From positions 33,920-97,919 of the forward strand of contig JANXAZ010000011.1 of assembly GCA_025062095.1 (NCBI GenBank): a stretch of DNA of 64,000 nucleotides, written 5' to 3'. Origin of the DNA: Geminicoccaceae bacterium. Its GTDB lineage: Bacteria; Pseudomonadota; Alphaproteobacteria; Geminicoccales; Geminicoccaceae. A model generated the notes under the pieces. It was given only the letters and a program-made list of their open reading frames with translations. It had not been told where the DNA came from and made no database searches. This document shows positions 6,889-15,165 of the stretch, piece after piece (positions within the stretch are counted from its first letter, which is position 1; each line of letters starts with the position of its first letter). The translations under genes and the position numbers were made by a program.

Positions 6889-8541
6889 GTGGACACGAAG
6901 ACGGCCGCGAGCATCTTCGATGTGGCTCTCGAGCGGACCCGGGCCAACTACCGGCCGTTGACCCCGATCGACTTCTTGAGCTGGGCGGGAACCGTGTTCC
7001 GCGACCGCGTCGGGGTGGTTTACCGCGACCAGCGCTTCACCTGGGGCCAGGTCCTCGATCGTTGCCGCCGCTTCGCCGCGGCCTTGCGCCGGCGCGGCAT
7101 CGGGCGCGGCGACACGGTGGCGGTCCTGTGCCCCAACATCCCGCCGATGCTCGAGGCGCACTACGGCATCCCGATGGCCGGTGCGGTGCTCAACGCCCTC
7201 AACACCCGCCTCGATCCGGGCACGATCGCCTTCATCCTCGAACACGGCGAGGCCAAGCTGTTCCTGGTCGACGGCGAACTCGCCCCTCTCGCCCGCGCGG
7301 CGCTTTCGCGCATGGCCCGTCCCCCCGAAGTCGTCGACATCGTCGATCCGTATCATCCGGGCGAGCGCGCGGGGGCGATCGACTACGAGGCCTTCCTCGC
7401 AGAGGGTGATCCGGCGTTCGAACCCGTCCTGCCCCTCGACGAGTGGGACGCGATCTCGCTCTGCTACACTTCCGGAACGACCGGCAATCCCAAGGGTGTC
7501 GTTTATCATCACCGCGGCGCGTTTTTGAACGCGCTGGGCAACGCTCTCGTGCTCGGCCTGACGCCGCGCTCGGTCTATTTGTGGACCCTGCCGATGTTCC
7601 ACTGCAACGGCTGGACCTATACTTGGGGTGTCACGGCGATCGGGGGAACGCACGTCTGCCTGCGCAAGGTCGATCCGGCGGAGATCTTCCGCCTCGTGGC
7701 GACCGAAGGCGTGACCCATTTGTGCGGCGCGCCGGTTGTGCTCACCATGCTCGTCCACAGCCCGAGCGAGGCGCGACGCAGCTTCCCGCAGCGCGTGGTG
7801 GTCGGCACCGGCGGTGCCTCCCCGCCTTCCGCGGTGATCGAGGCGATGAACGCGCTGGGCTTCCACGTCGTCCACCTCTACGGCCTCACCGAGGTCTACG
7901 GGCCGGCGACCGTGTGCATGGAACAACCCGAGTGGGACACGCTTCCCATCCGCGAGCGCGCGGCCAAGATCGCGCGCCAAGGCGTGCGCTATCCGACCAT
8001 GGCCGAGCTCCTCGTGGCCGACCCCGCGACGCTCGCCCCCGTGCCCGCCGACGGGCGCACCATGGGCGAGATCCTGCTGCGCGGGAACACGGTGATGAAG
8101 GGCTATCTCAAGAACCCGACCGCCACCGCCGAAGCCTTCGCCGGCGACTGGTACCATACGGGCGATCTCGCCGTCGTCCATCCCGACGGCTACGTCGAGG
8201 TGAAAGACCGCTCCAAAGACATCATCATCAGCGGCGGGGAAAACATCAGCTCGCTCGAGGTCGAAGAGGTCCTCTACCGGCATCCCGCGGTCATGGAGGC
8301 GGCGGTCGTGGCCAAGCCCGATCCCTTCTGGGGCGAGACCCCTTGCGCCTTCGTGACCCTCAAGCCCGACGCCGAACCGGTCTCGGAAGCGGAGATCATC
8401 CGCTGGTGCCGCGAGCACCTCGCGCATTACAAAGCGCCCAAGACCGTGATCTTCGGCCCCTTGCCCAAGACCTCGACCGGCAAGATCCAGAAGTTCGAGC
8501 TGCGCGAGCGGGCACGGGCGCTCGCCCAGAGCGGAGCGTGA
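6889..8541 (+). CDS. Acyl-CoA synthetase (AMP-forming, long/medium-chain fatty-acid type)
   Basis: A 550-residue member of the ANL superfamily. It shows the AMP-binding P-loop CYTSGTTGNPKGV (about residues 192-204), the substrate region YLWTLPMFHCNGWTY, the A5 motif YGLTEVYGPATVC, the A7 motif WYHTGDLAVVHPDGYVEVKDR, and the C-terminal catalytic lysine in LPKTSTGKIQK (K about 532). It activates a carboxylic acid as acyl-adenylate and then as the CoA thioester. The family resembles AlkK/FadD3-like synthetases; the chain length cannot be read from sequence. GTG 6889 is preferred because GGGAGG lies just upstream; a longer reading continues into the preceding gene and has no family match. Its stop codon abuts the stop of the convergent gene with no spacer. 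Confidence 0.9.
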   Translation: MDTKTAASIFDVALERTRANYRPLTPIDFLSWAGTVFRDRVGVVYRDQRFTWGQVLDRCRRFAAALRRRGIGRGDTVAVLCPNIPPMLEAHYGIPMAGAVLNALNTRLDPGTIAFILEHGEAKLFLVDGELAPLARAALSRMARPPEVVDIVDPYHPGERAGAIDYEAFLAEGDPAFEPVLPLDEWDAISLCYTSGTTGNPKGVVYHHRGAFLNALGNALVLGLTPRSVYLWTLPMFHCNGWTYTWGVTAIGGTHVCLRKVDPAEIFRLVATEGVTHLCGAPVVLTMLVHSPSEARRSFPQRVVVGTGGASPPSAVIEAMNALGFHVVHLYGLTEVYGPATVCMEQPEWDTLPIRERAAKIARQGVRYPTMAELLVADPATLAPVPADGRTMGEILLRGNTVMKGYLKNPTATAEAFAGDWYHTGDLAVVHPDGYVEVKDRSKDIIISGGENISSLEVEEVLYRHPAVMEAAVVAKPDPFWGETPCAFVTLKPDAEPVSEAEIIRWCREHLAHYKAPKTVIFGPLPKTSTGKIQKFELRERARALAQSGA

Positions 8542-11391
8542 TCAGAACCCCGAGAGTTCGTTCGGCGGCACCTTCGGTTCTGCGCCGAGAACGGCTCTGA
8601 GGAGCGCTCCCACGACCTCGACGCTGTTGTCGAAGGCGCCGTGGGTGGCAGCGATCGGTCTCGCGCCGTCGCTCAGACACGGCTCGCGCACCACGAGAGG
8701 CGCCGGTCCCTCGGCCCAGAGCTCGAGCCACCGCAACCGCCCGGGATCGTCGAGGTCCACCGGTTCCCGCTCGGGCGCAACCGAAGGATCCCACGCCGCC
8801 TCGAGGCCGAGAAGGGGCGCGCGCTGCCGCCGTTCGAGCGCGCGGCTGACGAGATAGAGGAGCGATTTGCCGTAAGGTCCGACGCTGTCGCGGCGCTCGT
8901 TGTCGTCGCTCAACACCCAGATCGCGGTGCGGCGGGGATCGATCGTCTTGCGGCGCCGACGCCCGGCCGCCGCGGCGAAGGTCTCGGCCGCGAAGCCCAT
9001 GGTGCAGGCGGGCGCGAACAGGTGCAGGCTCGCGACGTCGAAGGCGTGTTCCGAAAGTGGTGCGAGGAAGCGGCCGAGGAGGATCGAGCCGGCGGAATGA
9101 CCGACGAGATGCAGCTCGAGGTCGGGCCGCTTCCGGCGCAGCTGGGCGAGCGCTTCCGCCGCCAGCCGCAGCGCCCCCCTCTCTTCGGTGGCGGCGGCTC
9201 CGTTCTCTTTCATCTCGACCCAGAGAGCGCGCGGCAGTCCGATGCCGGCGAGCCATTCGATCGAGCGATCGCGGATCTCGTCGAGCGCAGCGGCGATGCG
9301 GTGCAGTGGCGTCCGGCCCGCCCTGAGGCCGAGCCCTTCGAGCACCTTGCGCCCGATGTCCTCGACCAGAGCCGAAAGCGTCTCGCCGAACCCCGAGCGC
9401 CAGGCGACGAAGATGGGCCAGATGCCGTTGCGCAAGAACAGCGGCCCCAGCACCTGCGCGCGGCGGATCGCATCGTTTTCGCTGTTGAGCCCGCCGTGCA
9501 CGTAAATCGCGATCTTCGTGCTCGCGAGAGCATCGAGTCCGGACGCGGGCAAGCGGTGGACGAGGAGGTCGACCTCGTCGCGCGCATCGAAGGCGTCGGG
9601 TTGCCGGCGTTCCGCTCGGCCGTCGTTGCCGATCACGAGCGTGTGCCGGCGGGCGCGCGCCTCGTCCCAGCGCGGATCGTCAAGGGCGGGCGCGCGCCGG
9701 GCGAGCACCGCCCGCACGAGCAAGGGCCGGTCGATCGCCACCGGCGCGAGCTCGAGACCGGCCGAGGGCTCGCTTCCGATCGCGCCGCGGACGACGGGAG
9801 CCCCGGTCACCGCGACCCAGGCGTCCATACCGTTGGCGAGCCAGTCGTCGTAGCCCAGGATCGCGAAGCCGCGGTAGCCCCAGCGCTCGCCCCAGGAGTT
9901 CTGGACGATGAAGCCGCGGCGCTCGTAGCCCACGAGCGCGAAGGCGTGCCCGCCTTCCGGTGCCTGTCCGCGCCAGGGGATGACGGGGAGCTCCCGTGCG
10001 GGCCCCAGACGCCAACCGCGGTGGACCATGGCCGAGACGTAGACGGCGCCGACCTCTCGGATGGCGGCTTGGAGATCGGCGATCGAACTGCGGTCGATCC
10101 GATAATAGGCGCCCAGCGGACGCTCGGCCGCGTCTTCCACCCAGCGCGGATCGGGACGGCCGTCTCTGGGCCAGAGGGCTTCCGCGCAGACCCCGTGCTT
10201 GTGCCAGGCCTTCATCGCCCCGCGGCACGAAGAGCCCTCGTAGTCCTCGCCGGGCCATTCGTCGTAGAGGCGGGCGAGCTCGTAGAGCATCTTGGGGCTC
10301 ACGCGGGCGGGTTTGGCGTGCTCGGGACGACCCGCCGCGACCCAACGCGACCAGTAGAGAAAATTGATGCAGGCCGCGAGGCCGTAGCCCGTGCAGGCGC
10401 CCTCCCGGCCCTGATCGAGGATCATCCCGTCGGCGCAATAGGCGGGGAGATACTCCGCGACCAGCTCCGGCGGCGGCCACCGTTCGGGCAGCGGGACGAG
10501 CGGTGCGCGATAGGGCAGATCCCGCAGGTCGATGCGATCCGGGGCGGCATCGAGGACGGGCAGCGCTTGAGGCGCTTCGATCGCGGCAGCGGCGCGGGCC
10601 GCGGCTACCGGCGCACGTGCTTCTCCGATGCCGAGGCCGCGTTCGAAAAGGCGCGCTTCTTCCTCGCGGCGTTCTTTGAGACCCGGGCTGTCCGGCCACA
10701 GCCGCTTCATGGCCCGGATGAGATCGGGAATGCGCGCGAAGTCGCCCTCCTCCATAGCGGCCTTGATCGCGCGCATCTCGCGGAAGCGCTCCGCCGGATG
10801 GTCGAAGCCGCCGGCTCCGCGGTTGAAGACGAGCGAAACGAGGGCGCCGAAACAATCGTCGGGCAGCTCGTCGGTGTGCGGCAAGGCGCGCTCGGTCCTG
10901 GCGATCTCGCCGGGGATCACGTGCGCATCGAACACCGCTTCGGCGACTTCCCACGGGATCGCGATGTCGGCGAGCGCCCGCAGCAGGGCTCTGATACGAC
11001 GCACTTTTTCGTCGCGCTCGGGTTCGACGGCCCTGAGCCCGAGGGCCGCGGCGAGCCGCTCGGTCCGCGCGGCCCCCAGATGCGGCCGCCACAGGCGCTC
11101 GAGTTCGGCGCGCGTGTGATAACCCAGATCCCAACCGAAGCCGATGGTGATGCCGGAGGCGTGGCCCGGCCAGTGCGGCCGGCTCTTGATCACCTTCTCG
11201 TAATACTCCCTGCCCCCGCTTTCGAAGCGCAGGATCAGCTGTCGCGCCGCGGGCGAGAGCGTGCGGCGTTCGCTTCCCCGAACCGGGGCGAGGGCGAAGG
11301 GTGCCGGTGCTTCCGCGAGCCCTCGCGCGCGGTCGGCGATCGGTCGCGACCGTTCGGTCTCGGTGTCTTCTTCGTCTCGCTCGCGCGGCAT
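8542..11391 (-). CDS. Triple-domain hydrolase: lysozyme-like, papain-like protease and alpha/beta hydrolase in one chain
   Basis: A 949-residue protein with three enzyme-like domains in series. Residues about 45-255 resemble T4-lysozyme/pesticin-type muramidases: E57 in LRFESGG and T82 in GITIGFGWDLG take the places of the catalytic Glu and Thr. Residues about 285-535 resemble C1 papain-family proteases: Q327 and C333 in DQGREGACTGYG, H482 in GGHAFALVGY and N498 in QNSWGERWG. Residues about 600-945 form an alpha/beta hydrolase: a VHGG oxyanion stretch near 631, nucleophile S766 in GHSAG, and a late H917. The N-terminus is charged and I see no signal peptide. ATG 11391 follows GGGGAGGA. Such a mix recalls secreted toxins or phage/T6SS effectors, but no secretion gene is adjacent. 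Function unknown. Confidence 0.85.
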   Translation of the reverse strand: MPRERDEEDTETERSRPIADRARGLAEAPAPFALAPVRGSERRTLSPAARQLILRFESGGREYYEKVIKSRPHWPGHASGITIGFGWDLGYHTRAELERLWRPHLGAARTERLAAALGLRAVEPERDEKVRRIRALLRALADIAIPWEVAEAVFDAHVIPGEIARTERALPHTDELPDDCFGALVSLVFNRGAGGFDHPAERFREMRAIKAAMEEGDFARIPDLIRAMKRLWPDSPGLKERREEEARLFERGLGIGEARAPVAAARAAAAIEAPQALPVLDAAPDRIDLRDLPYRAPLVPLPERWPPPELVAEYLPAYCADGMILDQGREGACTGYGLAACINFLYWSRWVAAGRPEHAKPARVSPKMLYELARLYDEWPGEDYEGSSCRGAMKAWHKHGVCAEALWPRDGRPDPRWVEDAAERPLGAYYRIDRSSIADLQAAIREVGAVYVSAMVHRGWRLGPARELPVIPWRGQAPEGGHAFALVGYERRGFIVQNSWGERWGYRGFAILGYDDWLANGMDAWVAVTGAPVVRGAIGSEPSAGLELAPVAIDRPLLVRAVLARRAPALDDPRWDEARARRHTLVIGNDGRAERRQPDAFDARDEVDLLVHRLPASGLDALASTKIAIYVHGGLNSENDAIRRAQVLGPLFLRNGIWPIFVAWRSGFGETLSALVEDIGRKVLEGLGLRAGRTPLHRIAAALDEIRDRSIEWLAGIGLPRALWVEMKENGAAATEERGALRLAAEALAQLRRKRPDLELHLVGHSAGSILLGRFLAPLSEHAFDVASLHLFAPACTMGFAAETFAAAAGRRRRKTIDPRRTAIWVLSDDNERRDSVGPYGKSLLYLVSRALERRQRAPLLGLEAAWDPSVAPEREPVDLDDPGRLRWLELWAEGPAPLVVREPCLSDGARPIAATHGAFDNSVEVVGALLRAVLGAEPKVPPNELSGF

Positions 11392-11690
11392 GGTCGTCCT
11401 CCCCGGCTCTCTTTTTAGGATTGCATGCCATCGGCACCGAAGCAATGAAAAATTGAAACGGCGGCCGCGGGTCGCGCTCCGCTCGCGCGTGCTCGCGCGC
11501 CGCCCTTTCGATCGTCCTCGAAAAGGCGAGATGACGAAGGTTTCATGCTTTTGCAAAACCCGTGAAGATCGCGGTAAGACAAGGACTTGTGCCGTGCCCC
11601 CGGGCCTCGGCCCTCTTGCCGGGAGCCTCCTTCGGCCCATATGGAGAAGTCGACCGGCCAGACGCGGCTCCTCGCGGAGGGACGAAGACG
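11392..11690. other. Divergent intergenic region
   Basis: About 300 bases between the triple-domain hydrolase (minus) and the Bax1-I gene (plus). The first 60 bases are AT-richer than the surroundings (around 11412-11456) and probably hold the hydrolase promoter, but I cannot assign -35 and -10 boxes with confidence. A GCGGAGGGA ribosome site lies at about 11675-11683, ahead of the Bax1-I gene. Short frames across the region have no family resemblance. Confidence 0.4.
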
Positions 11691-12410
11691 ATGGCGTTCG
11701 GAATGGATCCCAGGGTCGCCCAGGTGCGCGGCATCCCCGTCGAGCGCATCGACGAGGGCCTGCGCAGCTACATGCTGTCGATCTACAACTACATGGGCCT
11801 CGGCCTCGCGCTCACGGGGCTCACGGCTTTCGTGGTTGCGACGTCGCCCGCCCTCATGGCGCTGATCTTCGGCACGCCTCTGAAGTGGGTGGTGATGCTC
11901 GCCCCGCTCGGCTTCGTGTTCTTCTTGAGCGCGCGCGTGCATCGGATGAGCGTCGGTGCGGCCCAGATCGCCTTCTGGGCCTTCGCGGTCGCGATGGGCT
12001 TGTCGCTCGCGAGCATTTTCCTCGTCTTCACCGGCACGAGCATCGCGCGGGTGTTCTTCATCACCGCCGCGACCTTCGGCGCCGTGAGCCTGTACGGCTA
12101 CACGACCAAGCGCGATCTCTCGCGGTTCGGTTCGTTCTTGGTCATGGGCCTGATCGGGATCGTGATCGCGAGCCTGGTCAACCTCTTCCTCGGCAGCTCG
12201 GCGCTGCAGTTCGCGATCAGCGTCATCGGCGTGCTCGTCTTCACCGGCCTCACCGCTTGGGACACGCAGCGCCTGAAGGAAGAGTACGTCGAGAGCCTGG
12301 GCGAGGAGCTCGTCGCCAAGAACGCGATCCTCGGTGCCCTGAGCCTCTATCTCAACTTCATCAACCTCTTCGTGATGATGCTCCAGCTGTTCGGCCAGAA
12401 CCGCGAGTGA
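11691..12410 (+). CDS. Bax inhibitor-1/YccA family membrane protein
   Basis: A 239-residue protein with seven hydrophobic segments. It begins with the family's short cytoplasmic lead, followed by LRSYMLSIYNYMGLGLALTG. Other traits are ISVIGVLVFTGLTAWDTQRLKE (about residues 175-197; T-A-W-D-T-Q is a Bax1-I signature containing the di-aspartyl-region Asp) and the ending LSLYLNFINLFVMMLQLFGQNRE, typical of proteobacterial YbhL/YccA relatives. The family forms calcium-leak-type or protease-modulating membrane proteins; YccA modulates FtsH in E. coli. Start ATG 11691 follows GCGGAGGGA. A perfect hairpin lies just after the stop. Confidence 0.9.
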   Translation: MAFGMDPRVAQVRGIPVERIDEGLRSYMLSIYNYMGLGLALTGLTAFVVATSPALMALIFGTPLKWVVMLAPLGFVFFLSARVHRMSVGAAQIAFWAFAVAMGLSLASIFLVFTGTSIARVFFITAATFGAVSLYGYTTKRDLSRFGSFLVMGLIGIVIASLVNLFLGSSALQFAISVIGVLVFTGLTAWDTQRLKEEYVESLGEELVAKNAILGALSLYLNFINLFVMMLQLFGQNRE

Positions 12411-12432
12411 GCCTTTTCCGATACCGGCGACG

Positions 12433-12458
12433 GAAGGCCCGCCCGATGGCGGGCCTTC
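12433..12458 (+). terminator. Perfect 11-bp hairpin after the Bax1-I gene, overlapping the next start
   Basis: GAAGGCCCGCC (12433-12443), loop CGAT, GGCGGGCCTTC (12448-12458), followed by TCGTTTGG. It stands 23 bases after the Bax1-I stop and fits a terminator with a weak U tract. It also contains the GGAAGG ribosome site and ATG 12446 of the next gene, so it could restrain translation of that gene instead of, or as well as, ending transcription. Confidence 0.6.
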
Positions 12459-13513
12459 TCGTTTGGGCGCGTCGTCGACGAGCGGTGGCGCTCTTTTCTC
12501 TCGTGCTTCTCGCCGGCTGCACGGCCGTGCGCGCCGAAGGGCGAGTCGAAAACGGGTCTCGGGTGCGGCTGAGTCCGCTGCCGATCGAGGAGATCGCGCG
12601 CGGGCTCCGGCTCGCCGCCGACGTCGCGCTCTCCGGTGCCTGGCGGCTGGCGAGCGAGGACCGACGCTTCGGCGGGTTCTCGGGACTCGCGGTAGAAAAC
12701 GGCCGTCTGTGGCTCCTGAGCGACCGCGGCGGCTTGTGGTCCGCGACCCTCGCCCCGCATGGCTCCGTCCCGGTGGTCGAGGGGTCCTGGCGAGTCTTCG
12801 AGCTCCGGCTCGGCGGGAGAGCGCCCGATGCGGAAGACCTCGCGCGCACGAACGACGGCACGCTCTGGGTCGCGATCGAGGGCCGGCACGCGATCGCCCC
12901 GCTGCCGGCGGAACCGGAGGGCCCGATCGTCGACCTCGAGCCGCACCCTCTGCCGCAGCCGATCGCCGGGCTTCCCGGCAACGGAGGCGTCGAGGCCTTG
13001 GCCGGGCTCGGCGACGGGTCGCTTCTCGCGATCGGCGAAAGCGAACTCGAAGGCCTGCGACCCGCGCTCGCGATGGGGCCGAACGGCTCGCGAAGGCTCG
13101 CTTATCGCAGCGGAGCGGGGTTCGCCCCGAGCGCGGCGAGCTGGATCGCCGATCGGCTCCTCGTGCTCGAGCGGCGCGTCTCGCCCCTTTCCGGCTTCGC
13201 CGCCCGTGTGGTGGCCGTGCCTGCGCGCGGCGCTTCCGATCTCCCCGAAATCCTGGCCCCCGAGATCGAGCTCGCGCGCTGGGACGGGAGCTGGGCGATC
13301 GACAATCTCGAAGGTCTCGCCGCCGAACCCGTGGAGGAGGACGGGACCGTCCGGCTCTGGCTCGTCTCCGACGACAATTTCAGCCGCTGGCAGCGGACCC
13401 TGCTCGTGCTCCTGACTTGGCGCCCTCAACCGGCGGTGGTGCGCGCTTCCAGCCGCCGCTTGAGCGGCACGAGCTCGGGCGGGAGCTCTTTTTCCGACAC
13501 GCTCCGCAGATAA
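12446..13513 (+). CDS. Esterase-like phytase-family (PF13449-type) lipoprotein
   Basis: A 355-residue protein with an Arg-rich start, a hydrophobic stretch and the lipobox LLAGC (Cys at about residue 25), so it is probably a lipoprotein exported by Sec. The body has beta-propeller-like repeats: [54 protein letters not shown] and [11 protein letters not shown], matching the esterase-like phytase family found in Alphaproteobacteria. Catalytic activity is unproven for most members. The start is uncertain: ATG 12446 has a good ribosome site but lies in a strong hairpin, while GTG 12485 would give a shorter signal peptide. The last 88 bases overlap the convergent rpmB gene, so the C-terminal about 29 residues are constrained by L28 coding. 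Confidence 0.75.
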   Translation: MAGLLVWARRRRAVALFSLVLLAGCTAVRAEGRVENGSRVRLSPLPIEEIARGLRLAADVALSGAWRLASEDRRFGGFSGLAVENGRLWLLSDRGGLWSATLAPHGSVPVVEGSWRVFELRLGGRAPDAEDLARTNDGTLWVAIEGRHAIAPLPAEPEGPIVDLEPHPLPQPIAGLPGNGGVEALAGLGDGSLLAIGESELEGLRPALAMGPNGSRRLAYRSGAGFAPSAASWIADRLLVLERRVSPLSGFAARVVAVPARGASDLPEILAPEIELARWDGSWAIDNLEGLAAEPVEEDGTVRLWLVSDDNFSRWQRTLLVLLTWRPQPAVVRASSRRLSGTSSGGSSFSDTLRR

Positions 13514-13713
13514 CCGTCGAGACCGCCGCGCTTTTCGATCGTCCGCAAGGTGCTCGTCGCGATCCGCAGGCGCACCATCTCGCCCAGCGCCTCGCTGTAC
13601 AGCCGCCGATATTGCAGATTGGGCAGGAACCGACGCTTGGTCCGGTTGTTGGCGTGGCTCACGTTGTGGCCGACCAGCACGCCCTTGCCGGTGAGTTGAC
13701 AGCGTCGCGCCAT
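13426..13713 (-). CDS. rpmB: 50S ribosomal protein L28
   Basis: The 95-residue product starts [34 protein letters not shown], a clear L28 N-terminus, and continues [21 protein letters not shown]. It is part of the large ribosomal subunit. ATG 13713 fits the family start; 12 extra codons upstream do not. The zinc-binding cysteines of some L28 proteins are absent. The gene is monocistronic, lying after the deoA terminator, and its 3' end overlaps the phytase-like gene by 88 bases. Confidence 0.95.
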   Translation of the reverse strand: MARRCQLTGKGVLVGHNVSHANNRTKRRFLPNLQYRRLYSEALGEMVRLRIATSTLRTIEKRGGLDGYLRSVSEKELPPELVPLKRRLEARTTAG

Positions 13714-13740
13714 CGATGTGACCCTCGTCGCAGACAGAAA

Positions 13741-13763
13741 GGGCGGCACCTTTCGGCCCGCCC
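13741..13763 (-). terminator. Intrinsic terminator downstream of deoA
   Basis: On the minus strand GGGCGG pairs with CCGCCC around an 11-base loop, followed directly by TTTCTGTCT. It lies 40 bases after the deoA stop and 28 bases before the rpmB start, so it separates the nucleoside-salvage operon from rpmB. Confidence 0.65.
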
Positions 13764-13802
13764 ACAGCTGCCCCCAGCATTACGGCCCCGGAAGCGCGCG
13801 CG

Positions 13803-15119
13803 TCAAGTTCCGAGGATCCGCCCGCGCAGGAGCGGAGCCGGAGGTTCCGGCTCGTCTTCGACCGCGAAAGCGCCGAGAAGCCGATCGCGCACCTTCTCGA
13901 CCTGGGCCATCGAGCGCGCGTGCACGAGACAGAGCGGACGATCGGGACCGACCGCTTCGCCCGGTGCGACGACCTCGGCGAGGCCGACCGCGAGATCGAT
14001 CTTTTCCCCGGGACGGGTCCGTCCGCCGCCGAGTTCGAGGACGGCGAGACCCAGCGCGCGTCCGTCGATGCGCGCGACCACGCCCGCGCGCGGGGCGAAC
14101 AGCGGGACCACGACCGCCGCCGCGGGCAGATAGGTGTGCGCTTTCTCGACGAAATCGGCCGGTCCGCCGAGGGCCGCGACCATGCGCGCGAAGCGCTCCG
14201 CCGCGGCACCGCTCGCCCGCGCCGCCCGAAGCCGCTCTCGCGCGTCTTCGAGATCCTCGGCGAGGCCACCGGTCACCAGGAGCTCGGCCGCGAGCGCGCA
14301 AGCGACCTCGAGGAGCGCGGGATCCGCCGCCTCGCCGCGCAACACCGCCACCGCCTCCGCCACCTCCAGGGCGTTGCCGGCGTTGCGGCCCAGACACCGC
14401 CCCATGTCGGTGAGCAGCGCCCGACAGGCGAGACCGCAACCGCTTCCCACCTCGACCAGGCTCGCGGCGAGCGCGCGGGCGTCTTCGACCGAAGGGAGGA
14501 ACGCCCCGGAGCCCACCTTGACGTCGAAGACGATCGCCCGCGGCCCGGCCGCGAGCTTTTTCGAGAGGATCGAGGCGACGATGAGGGGGATCGATTCGAC
14601 CGTCGCGGTGACGTCGCGGATCGCGTAGAGCCGGCGGTCGGCCGGGGCGAGCTCGGCGGAGGCGCCGACGATCGCGCAACCGACCGCGCGCACCACGCGG
14701 CGCAGTCGCTCGGGCTCGATTTCCGTCTCGTAGCCGGGAATGCTCTCGAGCTTGTCGAGCGTGCCGCCGGTGTGCCCGAGCGCGCGCCCCGAGAGCATGG
14801 GCACGAACCCGCCGCAAGCGGCCACGAGCGGTGCCAGGATCAAGCTCGTCTTGTCGCCGATCCCGCCCGTGGAGTGTTTGTCGAGCGCGGGTCCGGGCAG
14901 ATCCGACCAATCGAGCCGCATGCCGCTCTCGGCCATGGCACGCGTGAGGGCCGCGGTCTCCGCCCGGTCCATCCCGCGCAGGAGCACGGCCATGGCGAAG
15001 GCGCCGAGCTGCGCATCGACCACGCGGCCGTCGACGATACCCGCGACGAAGGCCTCGATCTCGGCCGCCGAAAGGGCATGACCGTCGCGCTTCTTGCGGA
15101 TGATCTCTTGCGGGATCAT
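13803..15119 (-). CDS. deoA: Thymidine phosphorylase
   Basis: A 438-residue enzyme of the pyrimidine-nucleoside phosphorylase family. Motifs are MIPQEIIRKKRDGHALSAAEI at the start, LDKHSTGGIGDKTSLILAPLVAACG (about residues 78-102; the phosphate-binding K-H-S-T-G-G), SGRALGHTGGTLDKLESIPG, and KVGSGAFLPSVEDARALA. It splits thymidine or deoxyuridine with phosphate into base and deoxyribose-1-phosphate. It lies 46 bases after the cytidine deaminase-PNP fusion on the same strand, forming a pyrimidine and purine nucleoside salvage operon. A terminator follows. Confidence 0.93.
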   Translation of the reverse strand: MIPQEIIRKKRDGHALSAAEIEAFVAGIVDGRVVDAQLGAFAMAVLLRGMDRAETAALTRAMAESGMRLDWSDLPGPALDKHSTGGIGDKTSLILAPLVAACGGFVPMLSGRALGHTGGTLDKLESIPGYETEIEPERLRRVVRAVGCAIVGASAELAPADRRLYAIRDVTATVESIPLIVASILSKKLAAGPRAIVFDVKVGSGAFLPSVEDARALAASLVEVGSGCGLACRALLTDMGRCLGRNAGNALEVAEAVAVLRGEAADPALLEVACALAAELLVTGGLAEDLEDARERLRAARASGAAAERFARMVAALGGPADFVEKAHTYLPAAAVVVPLFAPRAGVVARIDGRALGLAVLELGGGRTRPGEKIDLAVGLAEVVAPGEAVGPDRPLCLVHARSMAQVEKVRDRLLGAFAVEDEPEPPAPLLRGRILGT

Positions 15120-15165
15120 CGCCTCGCCCTCCTCGCGGGCCCGCCTCGCCGACGCCGCGCCGCGA

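Noticed and set aside
8542..11391. The lysozyme-containing protein as the lysin of the podoviral element
   Set aside because: It is 5 kb away, separated by rpmB, deoA and other household genes on both strands, with no matching palindrome found near its start; kept only as speculation.
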